Assembly (NCBI RefSeq): GCF_000025625.1
Contig: NC_013922.1
Span: 3,410,001-3,474,000 of the forward strand
From: Natrialba magadii ATCC 43099
GTDB lineage: Archaea; Halobacteriota; Halobacteria; Halobacteriales; Natrialbaceae
DNA length: 64,000 bases
Direction: 5' to 3'
Shown here: positions 43,801 to 53,120 of the stretch, in pieces
Position numbering within the stretch: the first letter of the stretch is position 1
How the letters are laid out: every line of letters starts with the position of its first letter
Position numbers and translations under genes: made by a program
Notes under the pieces: generated by a model
What the model saw: only the letters and a program-made list of their open reading frames with translations
What the model was told of the DNA's origin: nothing
The model's database searches: none

Positions 43801-44784
43801 TCAGTGACTGGTTCCGGTCTGTGAGCCGTCACTGCTGTCGTCTTCGCCACCGTTCTCGTCGTCGCTGCTTTCGCCTGTATCGGTGGTGTCCTCGTTGCTG
43901 CTGTGGCTCCTATCTGTGCCAGCGCTGCCGTCAGCGCTGTCACTGTTGGTGTCCTGCCCGTCCTGTCTATCGCCCTGTCTATCGTCCGCAGCGGCCTCAC
44001 CGTCTGCAGACTGCTCGTCGGCTTCCGGTTCGTCGGTAGACCCGTATCGGTCCCGCAGCGTCTCGAGTTCGGCGTCGACGTCGACGGTCGATTCGGGTTC
44101 GCTCGTTGATTCGACATCGACCGTGCCATCGTCGCTACGGCCGTCTGCTCTCGCCTCCGATTCGTCGTCCGTAATATCGATCCGAACCGCATCCTGTCGG
44201 TCGCTATCGACTGTGTCGGCCGCGGTAGTGTCGCTCTCAGAACCCGAACTCCCACTTGTCGCATCGCGCAGGCGAGTATCGACCTCGTCTCGAAGCTCGC
44301 GCGCTTCGGTGAGCAGGTCGCGGGCGTCCTCGTCAGCGGGGAGCGCACCCGAAGAGGCTGCTCGCTGAAGCTGTGAGAGGACGGTGTCAAGCTGTGAAAG
44401 CGTCGTTTTCCGGAGGTCGGTTGCGCGCTCGTTCGTCGCTTCGGCCGCCTCGCTCGTTCGCTCGCTGACCTCGCGTTCCGTCCGAACGAGTTTGAGTCCG
44501 CGCTGGAACGTCTCGAGTGCACGCACGCTGGACTCGAGGACGGTGATCGCAGCGGGAATCGCGACCCTGTCGGTAAAGGAGAGCACTTCGCCGGGTGTCG
44601 GCGGTCGGAGACGTGAAGGTGGTCGCGGCGGCGTTCTCCGTCGCATGCCGTTTCCGTTTGCGAGTTCCTCGCGAAGTTCGTCGATCGTCTCCGTGAGTTC
44701 GTCGACGGCGTCGGCGAGGTCGTCCGTCGGCTCCGTGGACCCTCCGCCGGAGCCAGCGTCGGGACCAGTGTCGGGATCGCTCAT
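43801..44784 (-). CDS. Haloarchaeal coiled-coil protein with long acidic disordered tail
   Basis: The 327-aa protein starts MSDPDTGPDAG and has a helical core (about residues 20-180) with DAVDELTETIDELREELANG, VAIPAAITVLESSVRALETFQ and DLRKTTLSQLDTVLSQLQRA. A long Asp/Glu/Ser-rich tail follows. The core may be a coiled-coil oligomerisation module of a haloarchaeal DUF family; no catalytic motif is seen. The ATG at 44784 is chosen (another Met lies two codons earlier). It converges with the OB-fold gene. Confidence 0.7.
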   Translation of the reverse strand: MSDPDTGPDAGSGGGSTEPTDDLADAVDELTETIDELREELANGNGMRRRTPPRPPSRLRPPTPGEVLSFTDRVAIPAAITVLESSVRALETFQRGLKLVRTEREVSERTSEAAEATNERATDLRKTTLSQLDTVLSQLQRAASSGALPADEDARDLLTEARELRDEVDTRLRDATSGSSGSESDTTAADTVDSDRQDAVRIDITDDESEARADGRSDDGTVDVESTSEPESTVDVDAELETLRDRYGSTDEPEADEQSADGEAAADDRQGDRQDGQDTNSDSADGSAGTDRSHSSNEDTTDTGESSDDENGGEDDSSDGSQTGTSH

Positions 44785-44942
44785 ACGCATCCTACGGGGC
44801 CCCGGTATGAAAATCCGGGCATCGTGTTGGTGGCCGAAGAGGAACACGGCTGGCGGGCGAGGGACAAGAACGTGGGGGTCGACGCATCGCGGCCGCCCGA
44901 CAGATCCAAGCGCTTTTCCTTCCACCACTCCCCTCCACTGGT

Positions 44943-45695
44943 GTGCGAATCGAGAACAGTTTCATCCCGGTCCGCGGCGTCGGTGAAACGACCGAGCGCC
45001 GCCTCTGGGAACACGGGATCACCCATTGGGACGACTTCGACGGCAACGTCGTCGGTGACACGCTCGCCGATCGAATCGAGGACTTCATCGCAGACGGCCG
45101 CCAGCACCTCGATCGGGGCAACCTCACGCCGTTCGCCGAGGCGCTCCCCGCCTCGAGTCGCTGGCGACTCTACGAGAACGTCCGCGAGGAGACGTGCTTT
45201 CTGGACATCGAGACCACCGGCCTCGACGCGAGTTGCAACGACGTAACGACCGTGAGCCTCCATCGGGGCGGCGAAACGAAGACGTTCGTCAAGGACCGCG
45301 ACCTGACGAGCGATCGACTCGCAAGCGAACTCGAGTCCGCCTCGTTGCTGGTCACCTTCAACGGGCAGCGCTTTGACGTGCCGTTCCTCGAGACCTGCTA
45401 CGATGTCGACGTGACGACGCCCCACGTCGATCTCATGTACCCCTGCAAGAAGGTCGGCCTCGATGGCGGGCTGAAGGCAATCGAACAGGATCTCGGTATC
45501 GAGCGCGAGATGCCCGATATTAGCGGTCGCGACGCGGTTCGACTCTGGCACGAGTACGAACGCGGCGACGAGAGGGCACTCGAGACGCTTATCGAGTACA
45601 ACCGGGCCGACACGAAGAACATGGAACCATTGATGGACCGCGTTGCGACACGACTCCACGAGGAAGTCTTCGAGTCCGTTCAGCGGACGGCCTGA
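44943..45695 (+). CDS. RNase H-like exonuclease (YprB family)
   Basis: The 250-aa protein has a GTG start at 44943 (MRIENSFIPVRGVGETTERRL), an N-terminal helix-hairpin-like segment, and an exonuclease-fold core with the DEDD-type motif FLDIETTGLDAS, TFNGQRFDVPFLE and YNRADTKNMEPLM. The first residues (GVGETTERRLWEHGI) look like a helix-hairpin-helix DNA-binding start. Family members are YprB-like DnaQ/RNase H-fold nucleases; the substrate is unknown. Confidence 0.85.
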   Translation: MRIENSFIPVRGVGETTERRLWEHGITHWDDFDGNVVGDTLADRIEDFIADGRQHLDRGNLTPFAEALPASSRWRLYENVREETCFLDIETTGLDASCNDVTTVSLHRGGETKTFVKDRDLTSDRLASELESASLLVTFNGQRFDVPFLETCYDVDVTTPHVDLMYPCKKVGLDGGLKAIEQDLGIEREMPDISGRDAVRLWHEYERGDERALETLIEYNRADTKNMEPLMDRVATRLHEEVFESVQRTA

Positions 45696-45790
45696 GAGCC
45701 ACACCGTTCAGCGGGAACACAACAACTGAGTGACCGAAAACGCGGCCTGAACCAGCAACGCTACAGGGGTCGACTTCGTCAGCCGAGACC

Positions 45791-46228
45791 ATGACTCAAG
45801 ATAGCGACAATCGCGAGACGCGCACGTCGTTCGACGCCGACTACGAAGTCGAAGTCGACGTTCGACTGCGGGATGTCGATTTTATGGGTCACGTCAATAA
45901 CGCGACGTACGCAACGTACCTCGAACAGGCCCGCGAGGCGTTCTTTACGGACGTGTTCGGAACGTCACTCGTCGATCTCGACACCGTTCTCGCCAACGTT
46001 GAACTCAACTACGAACGGCCGATCGAGGCCGACGCAACGGTCACCATTGGGCTTGCGATTGGCGACCTTGGAACGACCAGTCTGCCGATGCGCTACGAGA
46101 TTCGTGCCGATGGAGCTCGCGCTGCCACCGCCAGCACAGTCCAGGTGTTTATCGACCGCGAGAGCGAACAGTCTCGACCAATTCCAGACGAGTGGCGCAC
46201 CCGGCTCGAGCAGTACCAACTCGAGTAA
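45791..46228 (+). CDS. Acyl-CoA thioesterase (hotdog fold, 4HBT family)
   Basis: The 145-aa protein has the hotdog pattern VEVDVRLRDVDFMGHVNNATY with the active-site Asp and FMGHVNN loop, then YLEQAREAFFTDVF. It hydrolyses acyl-CoA or acyl-ACP esters, in the FcbC/YbgC-like group. The beta-strand ending TASTVQVFIDR closes the fold. It reads as a single gene after the nuclease. Confidence 0.88.
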   Translation: MTQDSDNRETRTSFDADYEVEVDVRLRDVDFMGHVNNATYATYLEQAREAFFTDVFGTSLVDLDTVLANVELNYERPIEADATVTIGLAIGDLGTTSLPMRYEIRADGARAATASTVQVFIDRESEQSRPIPDEWRTRLEQYQLE

Positions 46229-46268
46229 CGACCGGACGGGAGCGAACGATCGACCGAAAATGTGCTGC

Positions 46269-46553
46269 TCAGACGGAAGCGTCCTGTACGCTAACGTCGC
46301 CCTCACCTTCGACGATGATATGATAATCATTAAACATAAACTCGACACGTCCCGGTAACCGGTCAGAGCCGTCCTGTCGCGGTGCAAACAGCGAATCCAG
46401 TGCTTCAGGGTTGACGACATCATAGAGCGCCTCGTACTCCGGCGGTTCGATATCGGTCGGATCGACACCCTCTCGTTCGGCGACTGCGGCAATTACTTCG
46501 AAACTCGGTGACTGCGAATCAGTGGCCTCCGAACGATCGACTGAGAGTAGCAT
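46269..46553 (-). CDS. HalOD1 output domain protein
   Basis: The 94-aa protein (MLLSVDRSEATDSQSPSFEV) contains the HalOD1 pattern: FEVIAAVAEREGVDPTDIEP, PEYEALYDVVNPEALDSLF, and GRVEFMFNDYHIIVEGEGDV. HalOD1 is a haloarchaeal output domain often at the end of signalling proteins; here it stands alone. The ATG at 46553 lies 27 nt from the TATATAAA at 46577-46584, so the leaderless start is well supported; a longer frame from 46598 is not. Confidence 0.85.
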   Translation of the reverse strand: MLLSVDRSEATDSQSPSFEVIAAVAEREGVDPTDIEPPEYEALYDVVNPEALDSLFAPRQDGSDRLPGRVEFMFNDYHIIVEGEGDVSVQDASV

Positions 46554-46576
46554 TGACCGCACTCTTTTCCCGCCCA

Positions 46577-46584
46577 TATATAAA
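46577..46584 (-). promoter_or_regulatory. TATA box of HalOD1 gene
   Basis: TATATAAA on the plus strand (TTTATATA on the minus strand), about 27 nt upstream of the ATG at 46553. Confidence 0.75.
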
Positions 46585-46799
46585 TCCACTGGCCTCAACC
46601 CATGCTTGTGGTATTTTTATAGCCACCAGTGATTGAATGTGATCACCGATGTATTTCTTTATCATATAATATGGACAAATATAGTTGTATTCAGGCAAAT
46701 TGGATGGCTTCAAGCAAGGGTATATGTCGAGAAGGAAGTGATTGCATCCCTAATTACTGATTCGAACAGCTACTACAATTGCCAGCGTTCGATCCAGCC

Positions 46800-47819
46800 C
46801 TACGCATTCGGCGTTGGCGATGGCGCGAGATCGTCAGCGAGGTACTCGAGTGTCTGGTCGATGCTCTCGACCTGATTCGTCTGGTGTTGGATTTCGCCTG
46901 CAATTTCTTCGGTCTGTTCGGCGATGTTCTCGGCGCTTGCGACTGTCTGATCGACCATACTCGCAACTTCTTCGGTGCTCGAAGCTTGTTGGTCGGTGGC
47001 CGCTGCTACTTCGGCGATACCGTCCGAGACCTCGTCGACGGCGTCGTGGATCTCCTCGAGGATGTTGATCGCCTGATTGACGGAATCGATCCCCCGTTCG
47101 ATCCGGTCGTTGTTCGCTTCGAGACTCTCGGCGGCAGTCGCCGTGTTCTCTTCGACGTCGTTGATCATGCGCTCGATTTCCGTCGCCCGCTTCTGGGAGT
47201 CCTCTGCGAGCGTCTTGACCTCGCTCGCGACGACGGCGAAGCCGTCGCCGGCCTTGTCCGCGTGAGCAGCCTCGATCGAGGCGTTGAGCGCGAGCAGGTT
47301 CGTCTGGTCCGCGATGTTGTTGATCACTTCGACGACCTTGTCGATCTCGGCGACGCTTCGCTGAATCGTTGCCACGTCGGCTGACACGTCGCTTGCGGCC
47401 TCCTGAATCGCGCTCATTGCCGACCCGATTTCGGATGCAGACTCCTGTCCGTTTTTGGCGAGATCGCGAGCGGTTTCGCCGGCAGCAGACACCTCCTCAG
47501 CAGAGGAAGCGATCTCCTCGACGGATGCGGACAGATTCGATGTCTCGTCTGCGACCTGCATGATCGCCTCGTGTTGGTCACTGGCTTCGGCGTGGATGGT
47601 CTCGAGTCGGTCCCCAATTTCGGTGGTGCTCTCGCCGAGCGTCGCGAGCGATGTTTGCATCTCGTTTGCGGCCTCGTTGTCGTAGTCGACATCGGTATCG
47701 ACACTCTCCGTTGTCGCGGCGTCGAGTTCGTCACTAATTTCTCGATCTGCGAACGACTCCTGTTTCACAGCTATTTTTGAAACAGTCCGCCGTATTAGCC
47801 GTTCTGCCCAACTAGACAC
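46800..47819 (-). CDS. Soluble chemotaxis-type transducer without a sensor domain
   Basis: The 339-aa protein has only the cytoplasmic signalling part of a methyl-accepting chemotaxis protein: long helices and the tip motif [22 protein letters not shown] followed by [18 protein letters not shown]. There is no membrane helix, HAMP or recognisable sensor domain; the first 60 residues are short and acidic. It can still join CheA/CheW arrays in haloarchaea, where soluble transducers exist. The input could be a partner protein. Confidence 0.85.
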   Translation of the reverse strand: MSSWAERLIRRTVSKIAVKQESFADREISDELDAATTESVDTDVDYDNEAANEMQTSLATLGESTTEIGDRLETIHAEASDQHEAIMQVADETSNLSASVEEIASSAEEVSAAGETARDLAKNGQESASEIGSAMSAIQEAASDVSADVATIQRSVAEIDKVVEVINNIADQTNLLALNASIEAAHADKAGDGFAVVASEVKTLAEDSQKRATEIERMINDVEENTATAAESLEANNDRIERGIDSVNQAINILEEIHDAVDEVSDGIAEVAAATDQQASSTEEVASMVDQTVASAENIAEQTEEIAGEIQHQTNQVESIDQTLEYLADDLAPSPTPNA

Positions 47820-48299
47820 TCATTTATTTCAACTGCTGTACTATCGGTCACTACTATCCGACGGTACCACAACGTTGCACCGACTGGGTAACGCTGAGAG
47901 GAGACAGATTGTAAATCGGAAGGACTGGTGCAACTTCCCACCAGATATTACCAGGGCTATCCAATACATTTACCATATGTTGAACGAGAGACTATATTGC
48001 AGGGACACAACCACCATTGCCAACGCAAGGTAGCGATACCCTGCAGTAGCCATCCATGGCTCAGTGATCACCACCAATATCACTGACTCGGCCCTCCCAG
48101 GGCCGATTTGCCAGAGGCGCACGGACGCTCTACTGAAAAGCCGTCTATTGCAGACGCTACACGCTAGACGTTAGGAGCCCAACGGTCAGCTGTTTCTCCA
48201 CGTCAAACTCCGTTAGGAACAGCGTCATCGCTACAAGATGGAGCGCAGACCCCACACAGACTGATCCTACAGCCACCTCACTGGGACAAAATCTGAGAG
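47820..48299. other. Intergenic region flanking tRNA-Thr 3' end
   Basis: About 480 nt. The minus-strand frame at 48157-48351 holds a hydrophobic ending (VAMTLFLTEFDVEKQLTVGL) but no clear start or family. The 3' side of a tRNA gene is a common site for element remnants, but no direct repeat of the tRNA end is seen here. Confidence 0.4.
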
Positions 48300-48373
48300 A
48301 GCCAGGGCGGGGATTTGAACCCCGGAAGTCTCGATTACAAGTCGAGTGCATGAACCGCCCATGCTCCCCTGGC
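48300..48373 (-). tRNA. tRNA-Thr (anticodon TGU)
   Basis: On the minus strand the sequence folds with acceptor GCCAGGG/CCCTGGC, anticodon arm CTCGA CTTGTAA TCGAG (anticodon TGT) and T-arm CGGGG TTCAAAT CCCCG; base 48300 gives a U discriminator. The D-arm is GCAT GGGCGGTTC ATGC. My alignment places G, not U, at position 8 and G at position 14, so the usual U8-A14 pair is absent. No CCA is encoded. Confidence 0.85.
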
Positions 48374-48482
48374 GCTGTCCGTTGGTTAGGAATCCTCCTT
48401 TGAGTGTGTATCGTTTTCGGTTTCCGGTTTCCGGGATCCGGTCACAACCGTCGTTCGCATTACAAGCACCTCGAACTCGAGT

Positions 48483-48983
48483 TCAGTCCTCGTCACTCAC
48501 GTCAGTAAGCGGCCGCTGCATCCCGAGACGATACGGTTCAAACCCGTGTGACCGGTAGAACCGCCGCGCTGCATCGTTTGCTGCCATCACTTCGAGTAAC
48601 AGCACCTCCGCACCCTGGTCCTCGAGTTCGGTCGCCGCTGCGACGAGGAGTTTCGAACCGATCCCCTGTCCTCGATAGGCAGGCAGGACGTAGAGGTTCG
48701 AGAGTAGACCGCGGGTTCGGTCGAGTTCGAGACTCCCGCGCTCGAGTGAGACGGAAGCGAAGCCGACGATATCGTGTGTGTTGTCGTCCTCACCGACTCT
48801 GGCGACGAGCAAGCCGTCTGTGATCTGATGGGCAGCGAGCGTCTCGCGCATCGCCTCGCGGTTTGCCTCAGCACGGACGGCAGAGTCGTGCTCGCGTTGG
48901 CCCTGTGCCAACTGGACCCACAGGTCAGTGACCGCGTCGATGTCGTCAGTCGTGGCGTGTTCAATCGTCAGCTCGGGGGCCAT
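48483..48983 (-). CDS. GNAT-family acetyltransferase
   Basis: The 166-aa protein begins MAPELTIEHATTDDIDAVTDL and has the GNAT acetyl-CoA loop LSNLYVLPAYRGQGIGSKLL (V/I-x-x-x-Y-R-G-x-G) and the C-terminal NDAARRFYRSHGFEP. Its first 23 nt overlap the end of pgk, so it is the downstream gene of a pgk unit. The acceptor molecule is unknown. Confidence 0.88.
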   Translation of the reverse strand: MAPELTIEHATTDDIDAVTDLWVQLAQGQREHDSAVRAEANREAMRETLAAHQITDGLLVARVGEDDNTHDIVGFASVSLERGSLELDRTRGLLSNLYVLPAYRGQGIGSKLLVAAATELEDQGAEVLLLEVMAANDAARRFYRSHGFEPYRLGMQRPLTDVSDED

Positions 48984-50175
48984 TCTCGAGTGCAGTCACG
49001 GCTGGCAGCGGTTCGGCGGTGAGCATTCGGAGCGCGGCACCGCCACCAGTGCTGACGTGCGAAAAGCCCTCGACACCGAGCTGGCGCAGCGCTGAGGCGG
49101 TGTCGCCGCCGCCAACGATGCTCATCGGCACCGACGTGGCCGCGCCGTAGAGTTCCTTCGTCCCCGTTTCGAACGTCTCGTCTTCGAAGACACCGGCCGG
49201 TCCGTTGAGGATCACTGTGCCAGCGTCTTCGAGTATTCGTTCGTAGTAGGCGAGCGTCGAATGGCCGATGTCCATCGCGGCCTCACCGTCTCGGGGCGGA
49301 AGCGCGTTGACGGCGAGTTCGTGGCGGTCGCCATCGCGCTCGACGGCGACGTCGCGTGGGAGTGCGATGCGGTCGCCGTAGGCGTCGAGCAAGTCCTGTG
49401 CGCGGTCGATTTCGTCCCAGTAGCCCTGGTCGTAGATGAAATCTGAACTCGCGTCACCGAGGTCGACCTCGTCGGCGATGAGGAAGACATTGCCGACAAC
49501 GCCGGCCGTAAGCACGTGATCCGCGAGGCCCTTCTCGAGGACGCTCCAGGCGACGTCGATCGAGTCGGGGACTTTCGCACCACCGATGACGTAGACTCGC
49601 GGCTCGGGTGTCACCTCAATCGAGCCGAGGACGTCGAGTTCGGACTCCATGACGCGACCTGCGTAGCCTGGAAGTACGGTCGGGAAGCCGACCAACGAGG
49701 GCTGTGAGCGGTGTGCTGCCGCGAAGGCGTCGTTGACGTAGGCGTCGAGCACGGGCGCGAGGCCTTCAACGAGATGCGTGCGGGCTGCGCGTTCGGGCTC
49801 GAATTCCATGTACTCCTCGCTGTAGAAGCGGGTGTTCTCGAGGACGACGCACTCGCCGTTGTCGAGCGAACGGACGGCCTCGCGTGCGGCATCGGTGAAG
49901 GTAGCATCGGCGTACTCGACGGGGCGGTCGAGCAGGACAGACAGTCGATCGGCGTGTGGCGCGAGTGAGACGAAATCGTCGCCGCCGGGACGGCCCTGGT
50001 GGGCGAGAACGGCGACCCGACCGCCACGCTCCAGGAGCTCCGAGAGCGTATCGACGTGTGCGCGAAGTCGGGCGTCGTCGGCGAGTGACCCCTCGGCGTC
50101 GATCGGACTGTTGACGTCGACGCGAACGCCGACGGTTGTCCCTTCGACGTCGAGGTCGTCGAGGGTATCGATCAT
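48961..50175 (-). CDS. pgk: Phosphoglycerate kinase
   Basis: Interconverts 1,3-bisphosphoglycerate and 3-phosphoglycerate in lower glycolysis and gluconeogenesis. The 404-aa protein shows VGVRVDVNSPIDAEG, LAHQGRPGG, ENTRFYSEEY, DAYVNDAFAAAHRSQ, VIGGAKVPDSI and the nucleotide end NGPAGVFEDE and SIVGGGDTASAL. The ATG at 50175 (MIDTLDDLDVEG) fits the family start; Met at 50190 is less likely. It shares 23 nt with the GNAT gene downstream. Confidence 0.97.
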   Translation of the reverse strand: MIDTLDDLDVEGTTVGVRVDVNSPIDAEGSLADDARLRAHVDTLSELLERGGRVAVLAHQGRPGGDDFVSLAPHADRLSVLLDRPVEYADATFTDAAREAVRSLDNGECVVLENTRFYSEEYMEFEPERAARTHLVEGLAPVLDAYVNDAFAAAHRSQPSLVGFPTVLPGYAGRVMESELDVLGSIEVTPEPRVYVIGGAKVPDSIDVAWSVLEKGLADHVLTAGVVGNVFLIADEVDLGDASSDFIYDQGYWDEIDRAQDLLDAYGDRIALPRDVAVERDGDRHELAVNALPPRDGEAAMDIGHSTLAYYERILEDAGTVILNGPAGVFEDETFETGTKELYGAATSVPMSIVGGGDTASALRQLGVEGFSHVSTGGGAALRMLTAEPLPAVTALENGPRADD

Positions 50176-50265
50176 TGTCGACCAGTCCACCGCGGCACCC
50201 GAAAGGTCTTTCTATCGGAGAGATAGTCACCATCTGCTGATTCACGAACACGAATGGGAACGCAA

Positions 50266-50332
50266 GCGCGGGTGCGGGTGCGAGTGTGGGCGTGGATGTA
50301 AGTGCAAGTGCGAGTGCGAATGCGAGTCCGAA
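50266..50332. repeat. GTGCGA-type hexamer array upstream of pgk
   Basis: Degenerate hexamers (GTGCGG, GTGCGA, GTGGGC, GTGCAA types) about 90-155 nt upstream of the pgk ATG, between pgk and the CBS gene. Non-coding. Confidence 0.8.
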
Positions 50333-50406
50333 CCCGGACAAAAACGAATGAACCGAACTGTCGAGTCAACCGCTCGAATCGAACCGGAGTCCGAATCCGT
50401 GTCTCG

Positions 50407-51045
50407 CTATACGCTCCGACAGTCCGAGCAGACAAACTGCCCGTTCGAATCCCAGAGTTCGTCCGCGAGTGAGCCACAGGTCTCACAGACGCCCTGTGTC
50501 GAGTACTCGTCGCCGCCGTTTGGCTGAATCTGGTCCTGTGGCTCGTGCTCAGTTCCGGTGAGCGGCATGGCTGCGAGTCGCTCGTCGGCTGGTTCCTCCT
50601 CGGAGAATCCGTTTGCCGCTGGATCGCTGGACTGGTTCCGGGACCGAGACTGCGTCGTGGGTTGGAACGACCCCGCGGCCGCAATAATATCCCGCTGGGT
50701 GACGAGCCCCAGCACCTCGTCGTTGCTATCGACGACGAGGTTTCGGATACTCTCGCGAGCCATGATCGTTGCCGCGTCCGGTACCGACTGCGTCGGATCG
50801 ACTGTAATCACCGGCGACGTCATGATTTCTCCGACAGTCGTCTCCGCCGGGTCACCGCCGTCCTCAACGAGGCCGAGCACGTCCCACTCCGTCATGATGC
50901 CGACTGGATCGGGGCCGCGGACGACGAGCACACAGCCAGTCTGCTCTGCTCGCATCAGTGAGACCGCGCCCTGAACAGTATCCGACTCGCTCACGCCAAC
51001 GTATTCGCTCGTCAAGACGTCCCTGACCGACAGTTCTGATTCCAT
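50407..51045 (-). CDS. CBS-domain protein with C-terminal zinc ribbon
   Basis: The 212-aa protein has two CBS motifs (SVRDVLTSEYVGVSESDTVQ, TEWDVLGLVEDGG, then TVGEIMTSPVITVDPTQSVP and TQRDIIAAAG) forming a Bateman module that can bind adenine nucleotides. A disordered linker leads to a C-terminal zinc ribbon VCETCGSLADELW...FVCSDCRSV. Such proteins sense energy status and may bind nucleic acid or a partner through the ribbon. Partner unknown. Confidence 0.9.
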   Translation of the reverse strand: MESELSVRDVLTSEYVGVSESDTVQGAVSLMRAEQTGCVLVVRGPDPVGIMTEWDVLGLVEDGGDPAETTVGEIMTSPVITVDPTQSVPDAATIMARESIRNLVVDSNDEVLGLVTQRDIIAAAGSFQPTTQSRSRNQSSDPAANGFSEEEPADERLAAMPLTGTEHEPQDQIQPNGGDEYSTQGVCETCGSLADELWDSNGQFVCSDCRSV

Positions 51046-51186
51046 ATGTGAACAAACCGCGTGGTCGGGCTAAAAACTACCTCCACTACACTTAAGCGGC
51101 CAGCCGGCGAAGTTCTGTGATTACGGGTACAAACCGGGCCTCCTGCTGTCGTTCACGAGGCCAGCTGTTCTCGTTTCGCCCTGTTC

Positions 51187-51951
51187 TCACTTCCACTCGA
51201 GTTCAACACGCGTCCCGTCAGCCCGACACGTCTCGAGTGCGTGCTTTGCGTCGAAGCCAGCGTCGTGGGCGTTCTCGCCGCGGCCGACGCCAACCTGGAG
51301 TTCGACGCCGACGGCCTCTTCGACGTGGAAGATGGCGTCCTCGTAGTCGCCTTCGGTGAGGTCGGGACAGGTGACAATGATGTTGTCACCGCCGACGAAG
51401 AACGAGAGGCTATCGTGGGCGTGGCGCATGTGGCGCATGAGTTCGGCGTACCCCTGCTCGATCTCGATGAACGTGTCGAAGGCGTTGAGTTCGTCGGTGT
51501 AGTTACCGGTCGCGTCGATGACGTCGAAGTGGGCGATCTGGACGTCGTCGGTGGTTCGGTGGCCGTCCTCGATGGTCCGCCCGTCGAGACACTCTCGGCG
51601 GCTCTTGTCCTGTGCACTGCCGGCTTCCTGGATGAGCGCGGTTGCATCGGCGAGCGCCTGGACGGGCGTCGTGCCAGTCGCGACGCCGAGGCTAAGCGTC
51701 ACGGGGTAGCGGTTGCCGACGGATTCCTGGAGAAGTTCGTGATCGTCCATCGACAGCCCGTTCGTTACCGCGATGATGTTGTCGAAGCGAGTGAAGAAGG
51801 TGTAGCCGCCGCGGTTACCGACGAACTGAGAGATGTCGGCGTAGAGGCGAGATTGCAACGTCTGGAGGTCGGCCTCGCGTCGCGGCTCCGGCGTCACGGT
51901 CCACGGTCCGTAGTTGTCGATCTGAACGAGCGTTACCTGCGTGTTAGTCAC
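51187..51951 (-). CDS. gch3: GTP cyclohydrolase III (archaeal)
   Basis: Archaeal enzyme making the formylated pyrimidine that starts riboflavin/F420 biosynthesis. The 254-aa protein starts with GTG at 51951 (VTNTQVTLVQIDNYGPWTV) and has two related halves: GNRGGYTFFTRFDNIIAVTNG with TLSLGVATGTTPVQAL, and FFVGGDNIIVTCP with LQVGVGRGENAHDAG. These match GCYH-III. A TATA-like box lies 30 nt before the GTG, so the transcript is leaderless. It would serve the cofactor used by the F420 oxidoreductase in this window. Confidence 0.9.
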   Translation of the reverse strand: MTNTQVTLVQIDNYGPWTVTPEPRREADLQTLQSRLYADISQFVGNRGGYTFFTRFDNIIAVTNGLSMDDHELLQESVGNRYPVTLSLGVATGTTPVQALADATALIQEAGSAQDKSRRECLDGRTIEDGHRTTDDVQIAHFDVIDATGNYTDELNAFDTFIEIEQGYAELMRHMRHAHDSLSFFVGGDNIIVTCPDLTEGDYEDAIFHVEEAVGVELQVGVGRGENAHDAGFDAKHALETCRADGTRVELEWK

Positions 51952-51978
51952 GGTACCCGAAGATTTCGGCCACCATCG

Positions 51979-51984
51979 TATAAG
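51979..51984 (-). promoter_or_regulatory. TATA-like box of gch3
   Basis: CTTATA on the minus strand, about 30 nt before the GTG at 51951. Confidence 0.6.
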
Positions 51985-52096
51985 TGATACGTAATCCAGA
52001 TTCGTGATGCGCCCTACGGTATCGAGGATCCATGGGCCAGCGGCGGAAGCTGGTTGCTGCACGGAAACAGGAACTGAGACAGAACTGAGACCGGAC

Positions 52097-52423
52097 TCAG
52101 GCGCGTTTCTTCTCCGGATTGGCTCCCTTCGGGTGGTACTCCCAGAAGTCACCCTCGCGCATCGCCGCACCGACTGCCTTGTGCATGTCCATAATCGTCT
52201 CGAACTCCGCCTGATCGACGTACTCGAAGATGTCGCTGAGCGAAACGACTCGCTGATAGTTGACCCGAATTGGGTCGTCGCCGTACTCCGCGACGAACTC
52301 GTCGCGCTCGAGTGGGAAGTCCTCTTCCTCGTCGACCTTCTTGGCGATGATCGCCATGTCGTACTTGCGCATCCCCTCGCTGCCTTCCTCCCCGTCGGGG
52401 TCGTGTGGCCAGTCCGAACTCAT
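52097..52423 (-). CDS. Small haloarchaeal protein (probably DUF5785 family)
   Basis: The 108-aa protein begins MSSDWPHDPDGEEGSEGMRK and has YDMAIIAKKVDEEEDFPLER, VSLSDIFEYVDQAEFETIM, and MREGDFWEYHPKG. The whole sequence looks like a compact, conserved haloarchaeal family of unknown function, with no membrane segment. The ATG at 52423 is favoured over longer frames whose extra residues look non-coding. Confidence 0.75.
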   Translation of the reverse strand: MSSDWPHDPDGEEGSEGMRKYDMAIIAKKVDEEEDFPLERDEFVAEYGDDPIRVNYQRVVSLSDIFEYVDQAEFETIMDMHKAVGAAMREGDFWEYHPKGANPEKKRA

Positions 52424-52593
52424 ACTCGGACGTGTGTGTGGGTCCCGCAAAAGGGTTGCCTTTGCTCGCGTCGCTTGCCGCTCGTCCCTCAAACGGCGAG
52501 GAACAGCATACACGGAGAACGCCCCCACAAATCGATTGTGAGGGTGACTCACACCGTCCACACGTTCAAGAACGAACGCCGACCACTCATCGT

Positions 52594-53067
52594 ATGGCTC
52601 CGGAACTCGTCGAAGCCAGCGCAACCGACCTCGAGGATCTCGTCTCTCGCTGGTACGCACTCGCAACCGCGATGGAACCGTACGATGAACTGAACGAACT
52701 CGAGTACACCGCCCTCGATGACGTCCCCGACGACGGCTTTCGGGCGCATCTCGACGACGAGTCGATCACGGACTATCTGATCGTCCACGAGGACACCACG
52801 ATCGGCTTCGTTACGCTTTGCGAGGGCTCTCACCCGTCGCGGCGCTACTCGAAGTCTCTCCGTATTGTGAACCTCGCGATCGACGAGGTACATCGGAATC
52901 AGGGCCACGGCTCGAAGGTTATCGAGCGCGTGCGAGCGCTAGCCCACGAGCGCGGCTGTGACCACCTGAAGGTTTCCTGTGAGTGGCACAACGAGGACGC
53001 GCGTCGCTTCTACCGCGAGGTGGGCTTCCGACAGAAGCAGGTCGAGTACGCAGAGTCGCTGGAGTGA
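52594..53067 (+). CDS. GNAT-family acetyltransferase
   Basis: The 157-aa protein starts MAPELVEASATDLEDLVSRW and shows the GNAT acetyl-CoA motif IVNLAIDEVHRNQGHGSKVI and CEWHNEDARRFYREVGFR. A different GNAT from the one beside pgk (different surrounding residues). Substrate unknown. Confidence 0.87.
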   Translation: MAPELVEASATDLEDLVSRWYALATAMEPYDELNELEYTALDDVPDDGFRAHLDDESITDYLIVHEDTTIGFVTLCEGSHPSRRYSKSLRIVNLAIDEVHRNQGHGSKVIERVRALAHERGCDHLKVSCEWHNEDARRFYREVGFRQKQVEYAESLE

Positions 53068-53120
53068 TTCGGTTTCGTGCTTGACACGGCTGCTCTACAC
53101 CTGCTGTAGCGCCAGATCGG

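Noticed and set aside
48157-48351. Possible protein ending in LTEFDVEKQLTVGL near tRNA-Thr
   Set aside because: It runs through the tRNA gene and has no real start; at best an old fragment.
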